Shown here: piece by piece, positions 32,925-44,585 of the stretch
How positions within the stretch are numbered: position 1 is the stretch's first letter
Layout: every line of letters begins with the position of its first letter
Assembly (NCBI GenBank): GCA_961205875.1
Contig: OY540814.1
Span: 12,072,993-12,136,992, forward strand
From: Sialis fuliginosa
Taxonomy: Eukaryota; Arthropoda; Insecta; Megaloptera; Sialidae
Reading direction: 5' to 3'
Length of the DNA: 64,000 bases
Translations under genes and position numbers: made by a program
Notes under the pieces: generated by a model
What the model was told of the DNA's origin: nothing
Seen by the model: the letters and a program-made list of their open reading frames with translations, nothing else
The model's database searches: none

Positions 32925-34937
32925 CTGGCACCAGTCTTAGCCCTTTAAGAGAAAGGTTAACTATTTTTTTGGATTGATAGGCTTCTTTTCTGTAATTCTC
33001 ATGATCTCATGTTACTAATAAAACAAGTACCTTTTTATTAAATCAATTTAATTACTAAAGTTCGTTTTTTTTAATTATAACCTTTTATTTTGTTTATGTT
33101 TTTTTCTCCAGTAATGGACAAAGTAAAACCAGTAATGGATACCCAGTGATGGACACTTGCTAATGATTACAATATGATAAATACTACGATACAAAAGTTT
33201 TAACATAAAGAATCGTAAAATTTGAAACATTGTAAAGCAGATTCTATGATAATATAGGTAATAATTATAATTAATTAATTGCATTAATAACTAGTTTAAA
33301 TGTCCATCATTTTGACAACCGTGGGCTAAATGTCATCAAATTAAGCTGTTTTACAGTTAAGTGTCTGTAAATTATGATTCAGTAATGGCAATAATTTAGA
33401 ATCCAACACTGGAGTACGATTAGGAAAGACTATGGATACATAACAACCAATGCTAGTCCGTATATGAAACTGTTGCCAAAATTTAACGGCGTCCATCTTT
33501 TTTTAAATGTCACTTTCGTCATTTCCATGCATATCATATCAGAGGCGTCAATTGAAAATTTATAATATACAAATATGCTTTAAATTACAATTGAATTTAG
33601 TATGTATGAGAGATGATAGTTCCAAATAGATGTTTCTTTGTTAATCAGTTGTCACTGAAATAATGTTATAATTCAAAACAATTGATATTTATTTTAAAAT
33701 CTGAATGATACGCCAATGACTCGTGGAGTGATATAGTAATAACGCTAGGTAATGTGTTATTTGTCCTTTATCTTTCTATAGATGCAATAACCAAATGTTA
33801 GGTTCTTTTAGAAATCAAGACCAACTATTTGACTGTTGCATTTACAAATTAGAAAACATTCTATACGCTATTACATTTCTTTTATTATAAAATTACAATT
33901 GATGCATCTCACTTATTCAAATACGTCTGTAAATACAATTGTGCAAAATATGCGATGGCAATTTTCACTTTTATTATTTTCACTTTTAATTACTTTTACT
34001 GACCTCTGTGGTTTTGCATTCAAAACTTTTTTTCTTTAATTGATGATAATAATTACACCTATTCTACTTTCTATCTTAATATTATTATTTTATGTGTTAT
34101 TATAACATAATCGACGTGAAGGTATGGACAATCATTTGTATAGTTGTTTTTTCTGTGACTGAATGACTGCGTACTATTTTGGTCGGCCACTTTTATGTAC
34201 TTCCTTACAACGCGTGCTGAATATTTTTTTCCAGATAGATCAATGACTTTGCGAATTTTATTCTCAACAATACTTGTCATTGAATGTATACAGATAGTTA
34301 TCGGATTATTTGATTTCAAATTGGATAGTTTCAAGAAAGTAAATTGGCATGTACCTTGTTTTTGTAATACAGAAGCTTATCTACTTAAGTTTAACTACTT
34401 TTAAATACGATGTGTAAATTTAATGGTATGTTCAACGAGGAGCGAATGTAAAACTTTTTTAGGATATGTCCATTTTTTTGCATGTTATAAGGTACTAGCA
34501 TCAATCTCGAACAATACTCTAGTGTTGAACAGTTGTTTAATTAAATGTACTGAATTAGAAATATTTGTTGATATTTGCTTACTACGTATCATTACTGAAT
34601 CATAATTTATAGACACTTAACTGTAAAAGAGCTTAATTTGATTTTACGATTCTTTATTTTATAACTTTTGTGTCGTAGTACTTATCATTTTGTTATCATT
34701 AGCAAGGATTTATCACTGGGTGCCCATTACTGGTCTTACTTGTTTTTTTTACCGGAGAAAAAACATAAACGAAATAAAATACTATAATTAAGAAAAACGG
34801 ACTTTGGTAATTAAATTGATTTAATAAAGAGGTACTTGTTTTATTAGTAACATCAGTTGATGAGAAATAAAAAAAAGAAGCCCATTAATCCCAAAAACAG
34901 TATATCTTGCTCTTAAAGCGTTCATGACTGGTGCCAG
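32925..34937. mobile_element. 2.0 kb TA-flanked DNA element with long inverted ends
   Basis: The ends are CTGGCACCAGTC and inverted GACTGGTGCCAG, each bordered by TA. Inversion continues inward over about 330 bp (to about 33265 and from about 34645), with indels. The middle contains a fragment (about 33575-33800) shared with 15.9-16.1 kb. No transposase was recognised, so it is probably non-autonomous. Confidence 0.7.
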
Positions 34938-35239
34938 TATCTTATGCAGACTAACAATTAGGCATATGTTTAGCGTGTAGTATATGTCAATTAAATGATT
35001 GTCATAGAAATGCGCTCACTGTTATGGTATGCATGCCATGTGGTATGATTTCTAATTAAAATTGTATAGTAGACCCCCACCTCAGAAACAGTCAATTTTT
35101 TTAACTAGGTTTTTTAAAATACTGTTTTTCTTTCAAATTTTCTTTTTAATAGAATATAATTGTAAATTTTTTATAGCGATATCAAGTTTAACTAATACTT
35201 CATACGAAACGAGACTATAGGGGTAGGTATAAAACCAAT

Positions 35240-35500
35240 AGTCTCGTCTTAATTCCAGTTGGCAATCGGATACGGATATATTTTTTTCTTAGTTTCGCAT
35301 TCGGATTTAAAATTATTTTGAATATGGTTTCGGATACGGATTTTTATTACTAAGTATTTATTTTTGCCTGTAGTTAGGGTCCCTGGGCTTAATTAAACAA
35401 CGAGTAAGAAACTATCCGAAATAATTATATCGGATACGGTTTCGGTATTAGAATAGTTTCGGATATCCGAAAATTACGATTTTGAAAACAAAGTTTCGTG
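35240..35500 (+). repeat. Dispersed GGATACGG-rich repeat
   Basis: The GGATACGGAT and AGAATAGTTTCGGA words recur in the same order at about 55775-55980, so a repeat family is present. No coding sequence was recognised. Confidence 0.5.
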
Positions 35501-35519
35501 ACACCCTTACTTCATAAGA

Positions 35520-36340
35520 ATTTAGAATCATGTTGAAATACTTACTATCGGTAAACCTTTAAAACTGACACTCTCAACGAGACTTATAAATAAAGATGGT
35601 ATCGTCTCGTTCCATCAAAATTTACGACTTCAAACGCTCCCGTCTGAGCATAAAGCCCTGAGAATAATCAAAAATAAAATTATAACTTTTATATAATTTG
35701 AAAAAAATATTAATAAAAGTGCGAGTAGAACTTGCGCTTTGAGTGTTCCGTACCGTCATAACCATCTCTGCTTTTTGTATAAAAAAAATATCAATTTTCT
35801 CGTTTGTTGGCTTTGTGCTTAATCCTTTTGTGTATAAAAAATAATTTCGAATATTTTCTTGGCATGCCTACACATAATTATCCACACCTATATACTTATC
35901 TGTCGCTATGTAAATATTTTGCAGTCAGACACAGATCTCACCTTCTGACGGTTCCTTTGGACTCTTAACTTGATAAACATTGATCTTTCAAGCACGTTTT
36001 TCTTCTCAGAATCAGTAGCTGCATGTACACAAATAATTTCATGGCTCAATAAATCAGTTACAATAATAATTTAAAGTGCAAATACATTGTGCAAGTCGTC
36101 CATTTTGACAGAGTCATTAAACGTGCTGTTGTTGTTAAATGAGTCAATGTTGGTAGCCGTGTCATTCGACATTAACACCGCTAAGAAGATTTAAGAGCTA
36201 TACTATATATGGGAATGAGTGCAACAGCACACTTTGCATAAATGACGATGATTCCTGTGTGTTAAATTGACTCAAGTGCACTTTGTAGTATGTACCTTAA
36301 TGTGTGTAATGTGCAATTACGTTTTATGTAGGTATAATGT
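35520..36340. other. No recognised gene
   Basis: AT-rich DNA, with fewer obvious repeats than its surroundings. I see nothing coding. Confidence 0.35.
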
Positions 36341-36344
36341 AGGG

Positions 36345-37145
36345 CAGTGTTTGTCAACCTATGATCCGTGGGTCACTTAAGCCTCGATTACATTAGGATA
36401 GTAAATATAGTAGAGTATACTAACAAACTTTTTCTCTATTCCACTTTAATCTACCATTTTTGGTAAAGTAACAATTTAAGCTAGTCATACACGTTACGAT
36501 ATACTTGCGCAAGTTTAGACTTGCACGAGAGTGACCACAGACGGCTCAAGTATGCTTAAACGATAGCATTTCTATGAAAGTGACCGTCCAAGTAACACAC
36601 TTGGCTTTTTTTTGATGACGCTTTGACAATAGTTGGTTTAATATTTGCTCCAAAAAAAAAAAAAAAACTGAAAAGAAACCTATATGCAGTAAAAACTGAT
36701 TAATAAAAAGGCAGTATTATTCGTACATCAATTTATTAAATGAATTGAAATTTGTACCCAATAAGACTATTTATTTATTATTTTTTATCCCTATTGTGAT
36801 AGTAATTATTTTTTATTTGCCAAATACATGGTTAATTTCTGTAAATATTTATAAATTCTTCCAAATTTTCTCGAACTACGTCTCTCACTCGTAATTTTGG
36901 CGCGAAACCGATTTCAGGACGTGCGTACAAGCAGGCAGCTAGGATACCACCGAAACTTCAAACGCGGCATGCCATACACGTTCAAGTAAACTTGGGCAAA
37001 CGTAGGTTTGCACAAGTTTCGTAATCGAAAATTGAAATTTTTTAAAACTTGTGCAAGTTTAGAAATTTGCGCAAAAATCATCCCACACACGTCACTGTAT
37101 ACTTGCGCAAGTCTATATTTGCGCAAGTATATCGTAACAGCAAGT
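36345..37145. mobile_element. hAT-type end and an inverted-repeat element
   Basis: CAGTGTTTGTCAACCTATGA (36354) is hAT-like. From about 36482 to 37135 words such as CGATATACTTGCGCAAGT occur in opposite orientations at the two ends, with further ACTTGCACAAG-type words between. Confidence 0.5.
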
Positions 37146-37679
37146 AGAGGAGAGTTCATAATCAATTTTGCGCAATAAACATCGCACACCGTCGCGTCGT
37201 TGCCGGATAACTCACCGTTTAGCCAGAAATATATTAATTTTTAGTGTTCTTATGAGTGAAACTTGAAATGAAAATTGTATAATTAATATTTAAGTCTAAA
37301 TTATTTATTTTTTAGTACATTTGATTGCGAGTGATTTTGAAACTGGTTTTGGAATGTTAAGATTTATTAAATGACAATTATACAATAAAATTATCGCATT
37401 TCTAACAATTATTTTAAACGGCCCTGAAATTAAATACAGGAAAATGATCCATTTTGGTTTCTGACATTTTCAAATGAGAATGAATTAGGGAATGGAATGT
37501 TACATACATTTGCATCTTTTAAAAAGTTATGCTGCATATATAAATATTAATATTTTGTCATATTTTAAAAACAATGTTAAAATAGTTTTTATGTATAGGA
37601 ATATTCAGAGAAATAATTTAATATTTTATAATAAAACTAGTAAATTTTTTAATCAAACTTTCATTGAGTATTAATCTCT

Positions 37680-38200
37680 ACTAATCGTCCGTCTGTCCGT
37701 CTTTTTCAACCGAAACAAATCATCTCGTAAACAATTATATAAGCTAGAAACTTATAATTTTTATTGTCCTCTAGATAAATATGAAAACAATGTTAAACAT
37801 TTTCAGGGGATGCGCTAAAGAGCTAAAGCTAGGCAAAATATATACAGTAAAACTTCGTTATAACGCTCTTGAGCGGATCGGATAAAAAACGCGTTATAAA
37901 CAGCATAGTGCAATAGGCGCGCGGGAAATAAATTACAAAATATATTTTTTTTTTGTTTAAATATAGAATCATAATTTTATTATAATATAAAAGAAAAACT
38001 TACAGTACTTTTTGTTTGAACACTTTTAATATTTTTTACTTAGTTTAAAATGGCGCCTACACGAAGCCCCAAAGCAAATCCAAAAAAAATTATACCAAAG
38101 CTTGTGGTGTGTCAAAATTTAGATCTCAATAGTTAGAATTTGACCATATGTATTTTTTTTAAATCCACATAGTACGTACATCGGAACCCTTATGGAATAC
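37680..38200. mobile_element. pogo-type end and degenerate repeat
   Basis: CAGTAAAACTTCGTTATAAC (37855) and GCGTTATAAACAGC resemble pogo/Tigger ends. An inverted fragment of the 27.1 kb repeat lies at about 38105-38150. Confidence 0.45.
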
Positions 38201-40850
38201 ACCCGTGTTCTTGGTTGTTTTTTTAGATATTCAACATTTTTTCCATTTTCGAGTAAATGTCAAAATAGATTTTTTATTATCAAGTTTATAACGATTGAAA
38301 ATGACTTTATTTTTTTATTTCTTTTACTAAAAATCGATAAAGACTGAAATTATTTAATTTGACTTTTGAACATATTCTCTAGAAGTATTATTGTACAGAA
38401 AAAAATTATGCAGTAGTATTTAATACAAAGAACTAAAAAAACGTATTCCAAAAAAAGATAACGAAGCATATTTTAAAGGCAGGTAGAAATTTCAATTTGA
38501 CACTTAAGTGTTAGTCACAGTAATTATAAAATTTTGTCAGTGATGTTAAGTTATCCAATGGAATTCGTAAATTACAAAAACAAAAAAACAGCATTACTTA
38601 GTGACCATAGCCGTCTGAAATCAGTACAATTCAGGTACGAAATTCAGTCAAAATACCAAGACGCTGAATCAGCAACGGACAGATTTAGAGGCTGTGGATA
38701 TGAGATAATAACAGTTTTTATTTTATTCATTTTTTAAATTATTGCTCATTGTTTATACATTCTTGAAATTATTATAATTTAAATGTAAGAAAACGTATGT
38801 ATGTTTTTTCTTCTAAAATACATTGTGTTTTTTAGTGTGTAGTATATCATTGTTTTACGTTTGATTTTTATGGAATTTATGACAGGTGAACAAATGAATA
38901 TACTTATGTATATGTGTTTTGAAGATTTATGTTGATAATTATTATTTTATAAGTTTGTAGACATTAGAACATGTAAAATATTTATTTATTGATAAAGCTT
39001 TTTCCTGCTGTATTATGCACATTGGATTATTATGCCTTTTTGATTCAGAAGTAAAAAATACTATTTATTTAAAACACTCGAAGAATTTAGAATACATTAA
39101 ATTTTGAACTTTTGAATTTTTAGGAAGATGCTTAACGTCCGCCCTTCTACCTCTTGTAAGGATTCGTAAATATTAGATGACTCCTTCACCCCTTTATTGG
39201 CATAAGGGTTTTAAAAAGATTTGTACAGTTATAGCAAAATACATTGATTAACAAATTTTAACTGACATAAAAAAGCAATTTAAATTTTAAACAACCGTAA
39301 ATGGTTTTAATTAACGTATTTTAATATGATTTAATTTTTTTAAAGAATTACGTAACTAATGCTTTACACCCCCCCTCTCTACATTAGGATTCCTAAAGTA
39401 TGATGGACCTCTTTTCCCCAAAGTCTTAAGTCATTACTATGGAGACTAAGTAACAATAATTTTTCATTGTTGATTGGATATTGAATTTTTATTAATAGCC
39501 CTCAATTTTTAGAGACACTGGTGTACAGAAAGAAGATTCCTGACGGTGTATAAAGGACGTGCCCTCTCTGTGTCCACTGTTATTGAATCAATTAAGTAAT
39601 ACTGATGAGTTTGGCGATAATCATAGTGATCGCTGAAAATTGATTGAGAATTTTTGATAATACTTGTCATTAACTTTGCGTGAAGTTTAATTAATTTACA
39701 ACACTGGAGAAGTACCTAAGTATTCGTAGAATTAATTTCGGCAGAGATTAAATTTTATCTTTAGTACATAAAGTATATGAAAAAAATATTAACGTTTAAA
39801 AATTACATGTTTATAAATACCCTTGCTTGACGTGTTTTGAATGTAATTAAATAATTATATATAGATGGAGTCAGGGCCTTTGAGAGGTGAGATGTAGCCC
39901 AGGACAATCAAAATGTAGAGGGGGAGGGGCTACAAATGATAAATATACAAGCTGTACTCGTACTTACTAAATAAATACATATATAACAAAAAATTAAACT
40001 GACTAAACATAGGGATAAAGAATGAATCCTTTTTTTCGAGAATTCTTTTAGAGGGACAATCAAAATTTAATTTAATTTTATTATATTTTTTTCTTTATTT
40101 ATTTTCATTATACGTTTTTTTATGTTTTAAATCACCGTACTCCCCTAATAGAACCTGGATGGAGTAATAACCTCTTAATACAGTGACGGATTTAACGAGT
40201 TCCAGGGACCCGCGAACCTGAATCTGAATCTGAGCCTTTTCACGAATAACCAACCGGTAACCATATATTTTTTAAAGGTTCAATAAATTATTTTTAATAT
40301 TTTAATATTCTTCTCCAATACTTTTTAAAAGAGATTATAAAATATACTAATACCTACTAGAAATCTGTTTGAATTTTATGGTATGATGGACTTATCAAGT
40401 TAACTACTAAAATTTATATATTGTTTACTTTCCTTTTTAATTCTAGAACTGAATTACATTTCAATTTACAAAAAAAAAAAATAAAAAAAATAGAGATTTC
40501 AATCAAAATGTAATTATATGTTTTGCCCTTTTTTCTAGCAATACCTGTATTTTATTGGCTTTTAATGTTTTTTCTTCTTCAGAAAATGTTTTATTTGTTG
40601 ATTATAATTTTTTTTCGAACAAAATAATTTTCTTTCAATTACAAACTTGAACCGGAACTCGAACATGAACCCAAAAAAATTAATTTATATTTGAACCCAA
40701 ACCGAACCCGAACTATAAATAAATTCCGTTTCAAGTCCCTGATTACATCACTGAATAGTGTCATATTAAATTCATTAGCTCAAAAACATTAATGTCACAA
40801 TGGGCATTTTTAAAAGTTCATTCAAAAAATGTACATTAACATAACAAAAT
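38200..40850. other. AT-rich DNA without recognised genes
   Basis: No exon was identified. 40200-40740 has GAACC.GAA-type degenerate words on both strands, probably an old repeat. Confidence 0.35.
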
Positions 40851-40859
40851 ATCACTTAC

Positions 40860-41142
40860 AACATTCTCTTTTACAACTATATGAGTATTTATAAATTTTA
40901 AATACCACTTTATAATTTTGTTTCTTGATAACAGTACAGATAAAAACAGCCCATAATGCGGAAACGGTAGTACCTAACATTGGCGACATTCCTTCAAAAC
41001 CCATCCAACAACTTTGTTCTATTGTGCGGGGGACCGGCTCTACCCCCTCTTCCCCTGTGTAGGTACAGCACTGTTCGCAACGACAACAAAGTGTTATCTG
41101 TAATGATCGCTTTGGTGTTTTAGATAACGAAGTAATACGCAT
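40860..41142 (-). CDS. Possible coding exon of an unrecognised gene
   Basis: ATG at 41140-41142 opens MRITSLSKTPKRSLQITLCC, then RCEQCCTYTGEEGVEPVPRT, IEQSCWMGFEGMSPMLGTTV and a hydrophobic stretch SALWAVFICTVI. The part to about 40925 has balanced composition with Cys, Trp and Pro, unlike the noise around it, and could be a Cys-rich N-terminus before one membrane segment. The last 25 residues are Lys/Tyr/Ile-rich and may be intron; GTAAGT at 40854-40859 is a good donor if they are coding, and a nearer GTACTG is weaker. I do not recognise the protein. Confidence 0.4.
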
Positions 41143-41327
41143 TAGTGGGACGGATGTGACTTGGTATTTATTTGAACTTTTGCAACTATTCTAATAGTTT
41201 TTTTTGCACTTAAGAAATAAATGCTTACATATATGAATATGTAGGGTCTGTTTGTACAATGTAAATATTTTGGGCTTTTTGAGTTTATTCGGCCTTGATT
41301 GTTTTTATTAGAGTTTAGAAAACCTTA

Positions 41328-41604
41328 TGTCCGGTATTATAAACGAACTAGACAAAATTTGCTAGCTAGCAAGCACTTCCAAATGAGGTTTCAAACCTAT
41401 CTGACAGTTGTCTTTAAGTTTCGTGAAATGTTTGACACAATAGTGGTCATATGAAAATTATTTTGTACGGTCAGAGTCGCCAACTAAGTTGAAATATCAC
41501 TGCTCTAAATTCCATAGCTAATCCATAAATACTATCACAGAAATTACCCCATTTGTAAGTGCTTGTTTGCTAGCAAATTTGCTAGCTCCTTATAATACCG
41601 GACA
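41328..41604. mobile_element. CCGGTATTATAA-family MITE, complete
   Basis: The ends are TGTCCGGTATTATAA and inverted TTATAATACCGGACA. TTA lies on both sides (41325-41327, 41605-41607). GCTAGCTAGCAAGCACTT on the left pairs with AAGTGCTTGTTTGCTAGC on the right. This is the best copy of the family in the window. Confidence 0.85.
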
Positions 41605-41670
41605 TTAGACCAGAAAGGTAATATTTTTCTATGTACTTGTTTACTGGATACACTGTCAAAAATTTCTTTA

Positions 41671-42108
41671 GTAATTTTACAAAAATGTGTAGGAAGTTTT
41701 TACGCACCACAATTTTCGGAATTATGGAACACAGTTTTGTAAATTTACTATACAATTTATCACAACTCAATTTTAAACTATTACAAATCATCTGTCGCAA
41801 AATTACTAATCATTTACTAGACTTATGTTTAGTAATATTACTGTACATTATTCGTAATTTTACTAAGCCAAATGTTTCTAATAATTTTAGTAATTTTACA
41901 AAAATGTGTAGGAAGTTTTTACGCACCACAATTTTCGGAATTATGGAACACAGTTTTGTAAATTTACTATACAATTTATCACAACTCAATTTTAAACTAT
42001 TACAAATCATCTGTCGCAAAATTACTAATCATTTACTAGACTTATGTTTAGTAATATTACTGTACATTATTCGTAATTTTACTAAGCCAAATGTTTCTAA
42101 TAATTTTA
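41671..42108 (+). repeat. Tandem 219-bp repeat, left subterminal
   Basis: Two apparently identical units start GTAATTTTACAAAAATGTG at 41671 and 41890; a third start at 42109 diverges after about 20 bp. Because 219 is divisible by 3, the frame stays open and gives a false repetitive protein at 41631-42161. Confidence 0.85.
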
Positions 42109-42692
42109 GTAATTTTACAAAAATTTATTGTAATTATACTAGACAATTTATACCAATTTAGTTTAGAAAAATTACAAACTATTTGTTGCAATATTACTAA
42201 CCTTTATTAAAAAATTGTTTAGTAATATTACAATACAATAGTCGGAATTTTACTAAACAAATTAGATTAAATACATTTAGTAATTTTACAACCATATATC
42301 GTAATTTTTCAACCCAACTAATACCAATTTAGTTTCGAAAAATTACAAACTATTTGTTGCAGTATTGAATTTTTACTACCCAACTTACATCAAGTCAATT
42401 TGAAAAAAATACAAACCGCTCGTTGCAATATTACTATGCATCGGGATATAACTTGCATAGCTTTATTTCAATATCAGACTGTAATTTTACTGAAAAAAAT
42501 TGTTAAATCAATGAATGCTACAACAGCGTATTTTAGTGTTAAATATAAAATATTTATTAAATATTAATTTATTAATTATTTAATTAACAATTAAACATAT
42601 GTCATTAATTATAACAGTGTTATCAATAATTTATATTATGAAAATAATAACATAATTTAATGCTAACACAAATTTTAAATTTTTTTTGAAGA

Positions 42693-44100
42693 TTATTCTG
42701 ACGTTTTGATTGCCACATAATTAATTGCCAAATCACGAGTAATGTAGGCACGGAGTATCTTTCCAATATTCTTGGTTATATCTACTGTCTTGTTTATTTA
42801 GCATAACAATTTGTAAATCTAAAAAAAGAAAATTATTATTCATGTCTTATAAACGAATTATATAAAATAGGGCTTATATAAAAAAATAATAATTTTATTT
42901 GTGATTACTTACCAATTTTTTTTTAAAATCAACATCATTTTTAATTTTATCATTAAATTTAATAAAACTTTCTTCATTTTGTAGTGGAAGAATCATGTCA
43001 AATTCACTCTCAGAGTTACTGATTTCGTCACTCAAAATGCTTGTTGAATTATGAAGTTTTTCAATGACATTTTCAAGGCTTTGTAATCTGGTTGAATAAT
43101 TGGTTAATTGACTTCCTAAATTTGACAAACGTTTGCCGATGCTTACAAGACAGCTCGATATGAATTGATGCAGATCTTCTGTAACAAAAAAAATCACGTT
43201 TCCAATACACATTAAAGAAAAAAAAACGATGTATGTTTTTACCTATTGTCATTGGTTGATTTGCACTGGTCTCGAGTTTTTCTTCAGCTTTTTTTTTTTA
43301 CAATCCTTTTTGGATTTAATATATTGTTTGGATCTAATCCGTTAGTGTTGTCTTCATCACTGGAAAATTCCGTTGAAGTTGACTTAATGTCAGTGTCATC
43401 AGATGGGTGACAACTTGGGATTGAAATCGATTTAGAATTCAATTTTTTTCTTTTTGTGTGTTGACTTTTAGGATTAGATGAATCTAACATTAAAAAAAAT
43501 ATATTTGTTGCATATTTATAACAAAAAATTTTACCAAAAAAAATTAAAACTACTTACGAATTTTTATACCAAGATCGTCTGTCCATTTCAATGCTGCTTG
43601 ACTAAATTGTTTGTTAATGAGCTCTTTATTCTTTGCAACAAATTTGCGCTTCAGAGCCTTCTTATCAGTATCTGCTTTTTTTTTGCAGATTCTTCATTTG
43701 CTGTCGAGTATACATATGGTTTTGTTTCTAACTCAACGATTTTATTTTCAGCTTCTTTATAAGTATCTAAAAAATTGATTAATAATATGTCAAAATATTT
43801 TTTTTGCTCATAAAAAATTAATAAAATGTAAAAAAATTAATATTGTGGTAAAGAATTTATTTTAAAATAACATATCATTACTTACGAGCACTTCCGCGAA
43901 TATCCACTAGAAATGTTGGCTATGTAGATTTGGGTGGTTCTAAATTTTTCACCATTTCTTGCAGTTCTTCGCATACATTTGGATCATCAAGCAGGCCTGG
44001 CATATATTTGCAATATACCTTATCAGAATCTTCTTCAAAATGAAGCCATGTATATATAATATAATATAATATAAGACGATATTTATGATCCATGTCTATA
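42693..44100 (-). pseudogene. Broken DUF4806-type accessory gene of the CACTA-like element
   Basis: Exon-like blocks on the minus strand: about 43892-44094 (YIIYTWLHFEEDSDKVYCKY), about 43549-43765 (ending ALKWTDDLGIKI at a GTAAGT donor), about 43250-43490, about 42913-43180 (EDLHQFISSCLVSIGKRLSN, then MILPLQNEESFIKFNDKI, donor GTAAGT), and a C-terminal block about 42693-42780 (DITKNIGKILRAYITRDLAI, stop TAA). The last two resemble the DUF4806 pattern: PL.....F..F...L then R.IL...IT..LA..Y. Damage: an in-frame TAG at about 43920, frame breaks in A runs at about 43676-43684 and 43291-43300, and a break before the last block. The family call is from memory. Confidence 0.5.
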
Positions 44101-44585
44101 AAAAACAAAACAAAAAGTGGGTATGTGTACTTATGTACACGCGTTAGAAGTTATACTTATTTGTCGTGAAATTTTAAAACACTTATCAAAATTTGATTAC
44201 ACATTTCAAATATTAAAATCTTAGTTTTGGAAAAAAATTATTTGAAACAAGAAAATATTTCTTTTGCCTTAAAATTTTAACTCCAAAAATAAAAATCATT
44301 TGTTTAGACAAATGGCTACAGCTTAAAGATGTAAGTAGGTGAAAAAGTTACCTGAATTATAACAGATATATATTCAATAAACGTTAAAAACAATTATTGG
44401 ATTAAACAACAGAATTATAAAAAATCACTTGTAGCAGCATCAATCTTTACACAACAAATTTTTAATAACGACTGTTCAAAAATCGTATTATTGCTCATAC
44501 GCAGTAGCTTAGCATCGTGAGAAAATAAAATGTAACAAAATTTACCCCTTCCGCCAGCGCGTTCACATGAAACTATGTTCTATAC

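Noticed and set aside
41631..42161. 176-codon plus-strand reading frame with a 73-residue repeat
   Set aside because: It is an open frame through a 219-bp tandem DNA repeat at the end of a transposon; the repeat length is divisible by 3, so stops are avoided. The minus-strand frames there have the same cause.
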